Shown in pieces: positions 1 to 6,018 of a DNA stretch of 6,417 nt. The notes beneath the pieces were generated by a model that was given only the letters and a program-made list of their open reading frames with translations, did no database searches and was not told the DNA's origin. Made by a program: the position numbers and the translations under genes. The stretch is from NCBI GenBank assembly GCA_012270595.1, contig JAAXIA010000177.1:1-6417 (forward strand), in the 5' to 3' direction. The number at the start of each line of letters is the position of its first letter. The stretch's first letter is position 1. The DNA is from Rhodanobacteraceae bacterium (GTDB lineage Bacteria; Pseudomonadota; Gammaproteobacteria; Xanthomonadales; Rhodanobacteraceae).

Positions 1-738
1 AGGATCATTGGTGATCCGGATCCACCTGCAGGTTTGCTCAATACGCTGACGGCATGCGGCGCACGTAGCGAGCTTGCGGGGCGTGATTTCATCGTGCAGC
101 GACAGCGCTGTGGTTGGCGTTGGCATCACGCCGATGGCACAGTACTGGAGCTGCCCGATCCGGCCATGGCCGGATCAGTGCAATATGCCAATGGTGCAAC
201 GGCTATTGCCGCCTTGCATGCCCTACGTACAAACGACAAGCCAGTATTTACTAAAGGTGCGCTGGCTGCTACTGCGTCAGCAGGTCTGCGCCACGCGCGG
301 GTGCCAGCACGCTTGCAGTCGCTGGGTGGCGATCCAGAACTTATTGTGGATGTGGCGCATAATCCCCAAGCGGCCCAGGCGCTGGTGAGCTGGCTAATGG
401 CACAGCCTGCCGCTCCAGTGCATGCGGTGTACGGTGCGCTGGACGACAAGAATGTGGCTGGCGTTCTTGGCATACTGGGTCCGCACGTGAGGCATTGGCA
501 TCTGGCCGGACTGGACGGTGAATCACTACGTGGCCTGGCAGCAACAACACTGGTCATGCAGGCGCAGAAAGTGCTGCCGCGTGCAGTATTGACCAGCTAT
601 GTCGATGTGTCCACTGCCTTGGATGCAGCTCGTGCCGCTGCTCAACCTGGTCATCGAATTCTGGCTTTCGGTTCGTTTTTTCTTGTGAGCGCGGTACTCA
701 GGTCAAAAAATACCTGGAATGATGATGGCGTATGCTAA
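1..738 (+). CDS. folC: Folylpolyglutamate synthase / dihydrofolate synthase, C-terminal part (5' end outside window)
   Basis: The frame is open from base 1, so this is the 3' part of a gene that begins upstream. About 245 residues are visible. The family adds glutamate to folates, and in many bacteria also to dihydropteroate, in the cytoplasm using ATP. Diagnostic stretches are VDVAHNPQAA (encoded near 346-375), matching the Mur-ligase-type C-terminal domain signature of FolC, then YGALDDKNVAGVLG, the HLAGLD/RGLAA region, and the terminal FGSFFLV block that normally lies close to the FolC C-terminus. The gene normally precedes a dedD-type SPOR gene, as in the gammaproteobacterial folC-dedD-cvpA-purF order; here a restriction-modification unit intervenes. 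The last dozen residues (RSKNTWNDDGVC) do not resemble a usual FolC tail, and the DNA there turns A-rich, so the terminus may have been rewritten at an insertion junction. The family call is secure; the altered tail is inference. Confidence 0.93.
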   Translation, partial: RIIGDPDPPAGLLNTLTACGARSELAGRDFIVQRQRCGWRWHHADGTVLELPDPAMAGSVQYANGATAIAALHALRTNDKPVFTKGALAATASAGLRHARVPARLQSLGGDPELIVDVAHNPQAAQALVSWLMAQPAAPVHAVYGALDDKNVAGVLGILGPHVRHWHLAGLDGESLRGLAATTLVMQAQKVLPRAVLTSYVDVSTALDAARAAAQPGHRILAFGSFFLVSAVLRSKNTWNDDGVC

Positions 739-754
739 AGCAATGGCAGCCGGC

Positions 755-782
755 TTGAGAAGGTTGTGCTGTTAACTGTAAC
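755..782 (+). promoter_or_regulatory. Possible sigma70-type promoter for the restriction-modification genes
   Basis: TTGAGA at 755-760 (5 of 6 to the -35 consensus) and TGTAAC at 777-782 (4 of 6 to the -10 consensus) are separated by 16 bases. They lie in the gap between folC and the methyltransferase. Transcription would begin near 789, leaving a very short leader before the GTG at 804. This is a pattern match only, and short matches of this quality occur by chance. Confidence 0.2.
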
Positions 783-803
783 TTTGGCTCTGGGGTCCTG
801 AGC

Positions 804-1613
804 GTGAATAAATCAATAAACCTATCCTTTCCAGATGGTTTTCTGGATCAAATGATCTGTGGTAACGCCATTGACCTTATGCGACAGATACCCGATGGGG
901 CAGTTGATCTGGTTGTAACCTCACCGCCTTATAATATTAAAAACTCTACGGGAAATGGTATGAAAGATGGCCGTGGAGGAAAATGGCGAAGAGCAGCTTT
1001 GGTTCATGGTTATTCCCATCATCAGGATAATATGCCGCATGAGGCCTATGTGGCCTGGCAACGGGATTGTCTGGCTGAAATGTTGCGCATCATTCCTGGG
1101 CATGGCGCAATCTTTTACAACCATAAATGGCGTGTTCAAGCTGGTTTATTGCAGGATAGACACGATATTGTGTCTGGTTTTCCGGTGCGGCAGATTATTA
1201 TCTGGAAGCGAAAGGGTGGAATTAATTTTAATCCTGGATATTTTCTGCCTACCTATGAGGTTATTTATTTAATCGCCAAACCCCAATTCAAGCTGGTAAA
1301 AAAAGCCAATGCCCATGGCGATTTATGGGAATTTGGGCAGGAGGCACACAACCCCCATCCGGCACCTTTCCCATTGGCATTAATTGAAAGAATCATTGCA
1401 TCGACCACGGCCAGGATCGTACTTGACCCGTTCATGGGTTCAGGCACTACGGCGCTTGCCGCAAAAAATCTAAACCGGCATTTTATTGGTATGGATCTAT
1501 CACCAGAATACTGCCAGATGGCTACCCAGCGGTTACTCGATCCGGCATGCTTTAAAAGGTCAGGAAAGCCAACAAGGCAACATGAACTTTTCGAACCTGT
1601 GGTTTTGCCATGA
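804..1613 (+). CDS. Type II DNA methyltransferase, beta class, probably N4-cytosine
   Basis: This 269-residue protein transfers a methyl group from S-adenosylmethionine to an exocyclic amino group in DNA, protecting host sites from the adjacent nuclease. Catalytic motif IV (DLVVTSPPYN, residues 35-44) precedes the AdoMet-binding motif I (LDPFMGSGTT, 207-216), which defines the beta arrangement. A motif X-like HPAPFP lies at 185-190, and FIGMDLSPEYC (227-237) fits motif II. The SPPY form of motif IV is commoner in N4-cytosine enzymes and DPPY in N6-adenine enzymes, but this is not absolute. The partner nuclease belongs to the MvaI/BcnI family, whose companion enzymes are N4-cytosine methylases, which supports the call. 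The start used is GTG with only a weak ribosome site; an in-frame ATG at 852 would lose 16 residues but keep all motifs. The stop overlaps the nuclease start as ATGA. No controller gene is seen. Target sequence is unknown. Confidence 0.9.
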   Translation: MNKSINLSFPDGFLDQMICGNAIDLMRQIPDGAVDLVVTSPPYNIKNSTGNGMKDGRGGKWRRAALVHGYSHHQDNMPHEAYVAWQRDCLAEMLRIIPGHGAIFYNHKWRVQAGLLQDRHDIVSGFPVRQIIIWKRKGGINFNPGYFLPTYEVIYLIAKPQFKLVKKANAHGDLWEFGQEAHNPHPAPFPLALIERIIASTTARIVLDPFMGSGTTALAAKNLNRHFIGMDLSPEYCQMATQRLLDPACFKRSGKPTRQHELFEPVVLP

Positions 1614-2383
1614 AAGTTTATTCCAAGGAAAGTTTGATCGAAGCGCTGAAAGCTATTAGAGAAAGGGGCTGGATTGAAACACAACGCAAGAATAACAATG
1701 GTGCTGTGGGTCATACGCTTGAGGATTTACTGGGTATAAAAGAAAACAACCTGCCGTTACCCAATGCTGCCGAATGGGAGATCAAGGCTCAGAAAAAACA
1801 TAGTACCGCATTGGTCACTTTATTTCATATGGAACCTTCGCCAAGGAGTTTCAGATTTGTATCCAATATTTTATTGCCCGAATTTGGCTGGGTGCACAGG
1901 AATGCGGGTGACCAATACCCTGAGACGGAGAAAAGCTTTAGACAGACCGTTCATGCACGTGGTTATAGCAGCCGTGGATTTATTGTTAAACTTGATCGAC
2001 AGGATGGTAAAATATGGATCAGGTTTGATGCGGATGCAATAGATATATCCGCGCATGGTCAATGGTATCAAGAGGTGGCAGGGAAATCATTGAATGAAGT
2101 GCCCTATTGGGGTTTTGATGATTTATTCCATAAAGCTGGAACAAAGCTGCATAATTTTTTTCTGGTGGTTGCAGAGTCAAAAAAGATCAATGATGCACTT
2201 TACTTTCATTATCAGGATATTTTTATGCTTGAAAAACTGAGTAAGGATGCATTTGTTGATGCCGTAGAAAAAGGTTATGTGTATATTGATTTTGATGCGA
2301 GGACTGGACATAACCATGGCACTAAATTCAGGTTGCGGAGTTCTGCCTTGTTGAATCTTTACGATGAGGTGAGAAAATATTGA
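1610..2383 (+). CDS. Type II restriction endonuclease, MvaI/BcnI family
   Basis: This 257-residue protein is close to the usual family length. MvaI and BcnI are monomeric MutH-like nucleases that cut CC/WGG and CC/SGG by nicking each strand in turn. Family landmarks are GAVGHTLEDLLGIKENN (residues 31-47), the active-site strand EWEIKAQ (55-61) supplying E57-x-K59, TLFHMEPSPRS (70-80), and the C-terminal RTGHNHGTKFR (231-241). E38 in TLED is the conserved acidic residue following the GHT motif. At the place where I expect a metal-binding Asp four residues before the E-x-K pair, this protein has N52, which could matter for activity. The ATG at 1610 overlaps the methyltransferase stop (ATGA), and there is little ribosome site of its own, so translation is probably coupled. 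Codon use and base composition are A+T-rich relative to the flanking core genes. The family is recognised by motif memory, not by a search; the exact target within CCNGG cannot be told. Confidence 0.85.
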   Translation: MKVYSKESLIEALKAIRERGWIETQRKNNNGAVGHTLEDLLGIKENNLPLPNAAEWEIKAQKKHSTALVTLFHMEPSPRSFRFVSNILLPEFGWVHRNAGDQYPETEKSFRQTVHARGYSSRGFIVKLDRQDGKIWIRFDADAIDISAHGQWYQEVAGKSLNEVPYWGFDDLFHKAGTKLHNFFLVVAESKKINDALYFHYQDIFMLEKLSKDAFVDAVEKGYVYIDFDARTGHNHGTKFRLRSSALLNLYDEVRKY

Positions 2384-2424
2384 AAACGGTTTAACGGGTC
2401 GCTGCAAAACTACCGCGCGGTTAG

Positions 2425-2446
2425 CTTGCCTGATTTGTCAGGCAAG
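2425..2446 (+). terminator. Strong hairpin after the endonuclease gene, possible terminator
   Basis: CTTGCCTGA (2425-2433) and TCAGGCAAG (2438-2446) form a perfect 9-bp stem with a TTTG loop, 41 bases after the endonuclease stop. The following bases are G-rich, not a T run, so it is not a canonical intrinsic terminator. It may act as an RNA 3'-end stabiliser, a factor-assisted terminator, or the scar of an inserted element. A separate 10-bp palindrome, ACCGCGCGGT, lies just upstream at 2412-2421. Confidence 0.4.
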
Positions 2447-2502
2447 TCGGTGGGATGGGTTTGTATGTGATTACTGATATCCAGTATATCCAAGGGAACT
2501 CG

Positions 2503-2640
2503 ATGATTTCTACAACTTGTTATGTGTGGTGTGAAGTTTTGGTTTTTGAGCATCCGTCGGTGTTGAATGCAGGCTGTTACGTCACAGGTATGGGTTACAA
2601 TGGTGGTGTGGTTGCGTTTTCCGGAGATTTCAAATCTTGA
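2503..2640 (+). CDS. Possible small leader ORF, unrecognised
   Basis: An ATG at 2503 is preceded by AAGGGA at 2492-2497, a good ribosome site at short spacing. It opens a 45-residue frame (MISTTCYVWCEVLVFEH...) whose TGA overlaps the TTG start of the SPOR gene as TTGA. The frame stays open upstream to an ATG at 2455. The peptide has three cysteines and several aromatic residues but no motif I know. It could be a translationally coupled leader or a chance ORF; the A/T-rich, low-complexity setting favours chance. The rest of 2384-2636 holds the hairpin at 2425-2446 and presumably a promoter for the downstream genes, but I cannot pick out one of good quality. Confidence 0.2.
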   Translation: MISTTCYVWCEVLVFEHPSVLNAGCYVTGMGYNGGVVAFSGDFKS

Positions 2641-3629
2641 ACACACGTCTGCTCGGAGCTGCTGTTCTCGTTGCCCTGGTGGTGTTGTTTGTCCCCATGT
2701 TTTTCTCCGGTAAGCCACCATCGGCCTGGCCTGAAATGTCTGTGAGTTTGAAGATTCCGCCAGCGCCTGATAGCGTGTTGCGCACGCGAACGATACATTT
2801 GTTGCCTGCTGGCGTGAACGATGTGGCAGATCCAGCCACCGCGATGGGCACGCACGGGCATCCACTGGTTGCCGTGACGCCGACCTCAGGAGCAAGAGAC
2901 GTTTCGGTTACCGAGAACAGCGTATCTTCGCAAACACCCGAGCCAGGCAGTCAGGCTCGGGGGGGCGGTGCCGGCGCGCCACCCATAAAATCGGGTCATG
3001 GGTCGTCGTTACAGCTATCTTCCGCAACTGTTCACAAAACGCGGTTGCCTTCGGCGTCACATGGTGAGGCAATGGCCGTGGCATCATCCATGCCTACGAC
3101 TGCCGGGCGAGTGGATTACCGGCTTAATCTCAGCGCCTATTCGGCAGCTGGTGCGAAGCGCTTGATGCAACGGGTGAGTGCCCTGGGTTTTTCGGTAAGT
3201 GGCCAGAAGGTGGAGCGTGCTGGCAAGACGGTGATTCTGGTTAGAGCTGGTCGCTTTGCGACACGTGCTGGTGCTGAGTCGGCACGACTCAAGATTGTGC
3301 AGTCGATTTCCGGGGTACCGGCCAGTCTGGAGCCTGTGAGCCGCAGCTCAGATGAGGAAGGGCCATCGTTACCGTCCGCTCATCAGGCTAAACCTGGTGC
3401 CTGGGTGGTACAGCTAGCTGTGCTGACCAACCGCGCTGACGCCAAAAGTTTGTGTGATCGGCTGCGCAAGGCAGATTTTGATGGCTTCATGGATAAGGTC
3501 AAGGTGAATGGTCAACCGCTGTGGCGGGTGCGCGTTGGTCCGCAGCTGCGGCGCAGTGATGCCCGGCGTCTACGTGTGCAGATCAGTAAAAAGTTGGGTA
3601 TAAGTGGTGCCGTGCTCACTGTTCCATGA
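2637..3629 (+). CDS. Membrane-anchored SPOR-domain protein in the dedD position
   Basis: This 330-residue protein has one N-terminal transmembrane helix (about residues 5-23, ending FVPMFFSG), a long Pro/Ser/Ala/Gly-rich linker (about 25-155), then two SPOR-like modules. The C-terminal one (about 255-330) begins AWVVQLAVLTNRADAKSL and contains WRVRVGP (296-302), typical of the fold that binds denuded septal peptidoglycan. The first (about 160-235, beginning DYRLNLSAYSAAGAKRL, with ILVRAGRFATRAGAESA at 200-216) has the same layout but a weaker motif. The product should sit in the inner membrane with the SPOR part in the periplasm, near division sites. The start is TTG at 2637 with CCGGAG at 2621-2626, chosen because NTRLLGAAVLVAL aligns with the usual QRLIGAAVLVAL start of this family and no better start lies upstream. 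It precedes cvpA and purF, as dedD does in E. coli. The name dedD is positional, so no symbol is given. Confidence 0.85.
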   Translation: MNTRLLGAAVLVALVVLFVPMFFSGKPPSAWPEMSVSLKIPPAPDSVLRTRTIHLLPAGVNDVADPATAMGTHGHPLVAVTPTSGARDVSVTENSVSSQTPEPGSQARGGGAGAPPIKSGHGSSLQLSSATVHKTRLPSASHGEAMAVASSMPTTAGRVDYRLNLSAYSAAGAKRLMQRVSALGFSVSGQKVERAGKTVILVRAGRFATRAGAESARLKIVQSISGVPASLEPVSRSSDEEGPSLPSAHQAKPGAWVVQLAVLTNRADAKSLCDRLRKADFDGFMDKVKVNGQPLWRVRVGPQLRRSDARRLRVQISKKLGISGAVLTVP

Positions 3630-3663
3630 ATGATGATTTTCCTGTTTTGAGGTCTTAAGCCTT

Positions 3664-4191
3664 GTGAACCAACTCGATTACATTATCGTCGGAGTGTTGG
3701 TGTTATCGGTGCTGGTTGGGATGTGGCGTGGGTTTATATCCGAGATCATGTCATTACTGAGCTGGGTACTTGCACTCTGGCTGGCTTGGGCTTACGGGCC
3801 GGTGGTCGCGACCTGGACCTGGTTCCGACACAGTGTTCATGCTCCCGAGCTTCGTCTGGCGGCGGGTGCAGGTTCTTGCTTTTTGGCAGCATTGATGCTG
3901 GGAACCGTGTTACGTGTAATCCTTTGTCATTTGGTGCAAGGGTCTATGCTTGGTGGTGTGGATCGCTTATTTGGCATGTGTTTCGGTTTTGTGCGCGGTA
4001 TGCTTCTGGTGACAGTGTTGGTATTTCTGCTCAGCCTCACCGCGTTTGTTCGTCACTCCTGGTGGAAGCACTCCCTGCTATTACCGCCATTTGATAGCGC
4101 GGCGACCTGGTTTGGTGAACGTGTGCCGCAGAGTGTACGTCAGCGCCTGCATTGGGGTGCATGTCCAGGTAGCTTGAGGTACTGCTCGTGA
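3664..4191 (+). CDS. cvpA: CvpA family inner-membrane protein
   Basis: This 175-residue, highly hydrophobic protein has about four membrane helices (roughly residues 6-22, 26-46, 65-90 and 104-128). Family signatures are the start MNQLDYIIVGVL with the WRGFISEI stretch at 21-28, and MLGGVDRLFGMCFGFVRG at 95-112. CvpA is an inner-membrane protein first found as needed for colicin V production; its biochemical role is still not settled, though it has been linked to envelope homeostasis. The start is GTG with GAGGT at 3649-3653; no earlier in-frame start is possible because of the TAA just before. It lies 34 bases after the SPOR gene and 117 bases before purF, an arrangement found in many proteobacteria. 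The last dozen residues (HWGACPGSLRYCS) look unusual for the family, which is tolerable because this end is variable. The family call is firm. Confidence 0.92.
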   Translation: MNQLDYIIVGVLVLSVLVGMWRGFISEIMSLLSWVLALWLAWAYGPVVATWTWFRHSVHAPELRLAAGAGSCFLAALMLGTVLRVILCHLVQGSMLGGVDRLFGMCFGFVRGMLLVTVLVFLLSLTAFVRHSWWKHSLLLPPFDSAATWFGERVPQSVRQRLHWGACPGSLRYCS

Positions 4192-4308
4192 TGCATTCAG
4201 GCAGTGGTTTACCGGTGCACAGGAAAACGGAAAGGTTCACGCCTTCTTTATCACCCGGTTGCGTTTACGCCACCGGAAGCAATGGTTCACGGTAGAAGGT
4301 AGCTTTTT

Positions 4309-5784
4309 ATGTGTGCAGTCATCGGTATGGTATGTACCACGCACGTGGCGTCGGCCTTGTATGACGGGCTGACAGTGCAGCAGCACCGTGGGCAGGATGC
4401 TTCTGGTATCGCTACCGTGGATGGTGATCGCTTGCGCCTGCACCGTGGTAATGGTCTGGTGAGTGATGTATTCGACCAGAAGGCTGTGAACCTGTTGCGT
4501 GGGCATGCGGGAATTGGTCATTGTCGTTACCCTACTGCTGGTTCAGAGGGGGCGGATGAAGCGCAGCCGTTCTACGTGAACTCACCTTACGGTATTGCGA
4601 TGGCGCATAATGGTAATCTGGTGAATACAGAATCGTTGCGACGTCAGATGTTCGAGGCTGATCGGCGGCATATTAACACTGATTCTGATTCGGAAATTCT
4701 GCTCAATGTGCTGGCGCATGAGTTGGATATACAGAAAACCCTGACGTTAAGACCCGAGAACATCTTTAAGGCGGTCAGCGGAGTGCATGAACGTGCAGTA
4801 GGTGGCTATGCCTGTGTCGTTTTGCTTCTCGGCTATGGCTTGCTGGCTTTTCGTGACCCGCATGGCATCCGTCCTCTGGTGCTGGGTGAGCGTTTGACAG
4901 ACGCAGGGCATGAGTACATGGTAGCGTCTGAATCGGTAGCGCTGGATGTGCTGGGTTTCAGGCGTTTGCGTGATGTGGCCCCTGGCGAGGCAATTTTTGT
5001 CAGCAATGATGGATGTTTCCACAGCCACCACCCCCGGAGCGGCAGGAAGCATACCCCTTGTATCTTTGAATACGTTTATCTGGCGCGCCCCGATTCAATG
5101 ATCGAAAACGTTTCGGTGTACAAGGCGCGGTTGCGTATGGGTCAGAAGCTTGCCGAGAAGATCGATCGCCAGTGTCCAGATCATGGTATCGACGCCGTTA
5201 TTCCCATTCCAGACACCTCCCGTACAGCCGCCAGTGCGCTGGCTGAGTTGTTGGGCATCCCTTTTCGTGAGGGTTTTGTAAAAAACCGCTACGTGGGACG
5301 CACCTTCATTATGCCGGATCAGGGTGACCGGGTGAAATCGGTGCGTCGCAAGCTCAATGCCATCCATCTGGAGTTTCGTAACAAGACCGTGCTGCTGGTT
5401 GATGATTCGATTGTTCGTGGTACAACCTCTCGGCAGATTATTCAGATGGCGCGTGATGCCGGTGCCAGGCGTGTGTACTTTGCCTCGGCTGCGCCGCCGG
5501 TGCGTTATCCTAATGTCTATGGTATCGATATGCCTTCGGCGCATGAACTGATTGCTGCTGGTAAAACCGAGCAGGAGATACAGGAACGGCTGGGTACAGA
5601 CTGGTTGATTTATCAAGACCTGAACGATTTGATTTGGGCCATACGTGATGGTAACGAGAACCTCAAATATTTCGATGCTTCATGTTTTGATGGTGAGTAC
5701 ATCACCGGGCTGGATCCACATTATCTACAGCAGGTCGAACAGCTGCGTTCGGATGTAGCCAAGGCGACGCGTCGCAGTGTGTGA
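4309..5784 (+). CDS. purF: Amidophosphoribosyltransferase (glutamine PRPP amidotransferase)
   Basis: This enzyme makes 5-phosphoribosylamine from PRPP and glutamine, the first committed step of de novo purine synthesis, in the cytoplasm. The 491 residues compare with 505 in E. coli. The N-terminal Ntn glutaminase domain has the nucleophile C2 directly after the start Met, so there is no propeptide as in the Bacillus type. It also has HRGQDASG (26-33), HCRYPTAGSEG (71-81), AHNGN (99-103) and NTDSDSEIL (123-131). The phosphoribosyltransferase domain has FVKNRYVGRTFIMP (323-336) and the PRPP loop VLLVDDSIVRGTT (361-373). Glycine-3 of the usual MCGI start is Ala here (MCAVIG). The ATG has AGAAGG at 4294-4299. 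The 117-base gap after cvpA holds an 8-base direct repeat, GGTTCACG at 4234 and 4284, of unknown meaning. I see no E. coli-type PurR operator. The gene closes the conserved cluster. Confidence 0.98.
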   Translation: MCAVIGMVCTTHVASALYDGLTVQQHRGQDASGIATVDGDRLRLHRGNGLVSDVFDQKAVNLLRGHAGIGHCRYPTAGSEGADEAQPFYVNSPYGIAMAHNGNLVNTESLRRQMFEADRRHINTDSDSEILLNVLAHELDIQKTLTLRPENIFKAVSGVHERAVGGYACVVLLLGYGLLAFRDPHGIRPLVLGERLTDAGHEYMVASESVALDVLGFRRLRDVAPGEAIFVSNDGCFHSHHPRSGRKHTPCIFEYVYLARPDSMIENVSVYKARLRMGQKLAEKIDRQCPDHGIDAVIPIPDTSRTAASALAELLGIPFREGFVKNRYVGRTFIMPDQGDRVKSVRRKLNAIHLEFRNKTVLLVDDSIVRGTTSRQIIQMARDAGARRVYFASAAPPVRYPNVYGIDMPSAHELIAAGKTEQEIQERLGTDWLIYQDLNDLIWAIRDGNENLKYFDASCFDGEYITGLDPHYLQQVEQLRSDVAKATRRSV

Positions 5785-5899
5785 GTTGTTAACCTGACCC
5801 AGGCGTTGGAGAAAAAACAGGCCTCTGCAGGGGCGGGGCGCGACGATGACTACGAATCGAATAGATAAGGCCGACGGGTTCTCAGCCATAGGAGGGTGG

Positions 5900-5929
5900 G
5901 TAACAAGGTCTTTCGCAGCTCGCTACAAT
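5900..5929 (+). promoter_or_regulatory. Possible promoter downstream of purF
   Basis: TACAAT at 5924-5929 matches the -10 consensus in 5 of 6 bases. GTAACA at 5900-5905, 18 bases upstream, matches the -35 consensus in 4 of 6. An ATG follows at 5952, opening a 63-residue frame (MNKLAWQYRC...) that I do not recognise. The element could be the surviving promoter of a gene broken by later events. It is a pattern match only. Confidence 0.25.
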
Positions 5930-6018
5930 CCTTTCGGGGGCGCTCAAACTTATGAATAAATTGGCCTGGCAGTATAGGTGTGTCCAGAAGAAAAAAAGGG
6001 TGAAATCAGACGCTGGGG

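Larger units (their letters stand above)
739..2450 (+). other. Probable horizontally acquired restriction-modification insertion
   Basis: The region from the folC end to the hairpin after the nuclease gene has lower G+C than the genes on both sides and separates folC from the dedD-position gene, which are close neighbours in most gammaproteobacteria. No integrase, transposase or convincing target duplication flanks it. The shared word GCTGTTA (769-775 and 2573-2579) is too short to count as a duplication. The right boundary is uncertain and could lie anywhere between about 2384 and 2636. Confidence 0.6.

Noticed and set aside
126..557. 143-codon open frame on the minus strand inside folC
   Set aside because: The composition (rich in Ser, Ala, Arg, Cys) is typical of the antisense of a coding frame, and the + strand reads as FolC throughout.
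739..803. Controller-protein gene or C-box before the methyltransferase
   Set aside because: The gap is too short for a controller gene, and the GTTAAC/GTAAC words do not form the paired operators typical of such systems.
2477..2492. Tandem ATATCCA words as an iteron or operator
   Set aside because: Two 7-base copies nine bases apart in A/T-rich DNA are expected by chance, and no third copy is present.
769..2579. GCTGTTA at 769-775 and 2573-2579 as a target duplication flanking the restriction-modification unit
   Set aside because: Seven bases shared over long flanks is not significant, and neither copy coincides with an evident junction.
2410..2895. 161-codon open frame on the minus strand upstream of and into the SPOR gene
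   Set aside because: It overlaps the transmembrane start of the SPOR protein, lacks a ribosome site and resembles nothing known; it is also very rich in Arg, Gln and His.
4254..4275. GCGTTTACGC near purF as a purine repressor operator
   Set aside because: The arms GCGT/ACGC are only four bases, and it does not match the ACGCAAACG-type operator of enteric PurR, a regulator not expected in this lineage.
5095..5616. 173-codon open frame on the minus strand
   Set aside because: It lies fully inside purF, whose motifs are unmistakable, and its translation has no recognisable feature; it is an antisense shadow.
5846..5959. 37-codon frame MTTNRIDKADGF... after purF
   Set aside because: There is no clear ribosome site and no recognisable motif, and it overlaps the promoter-like box; it is too short to call.
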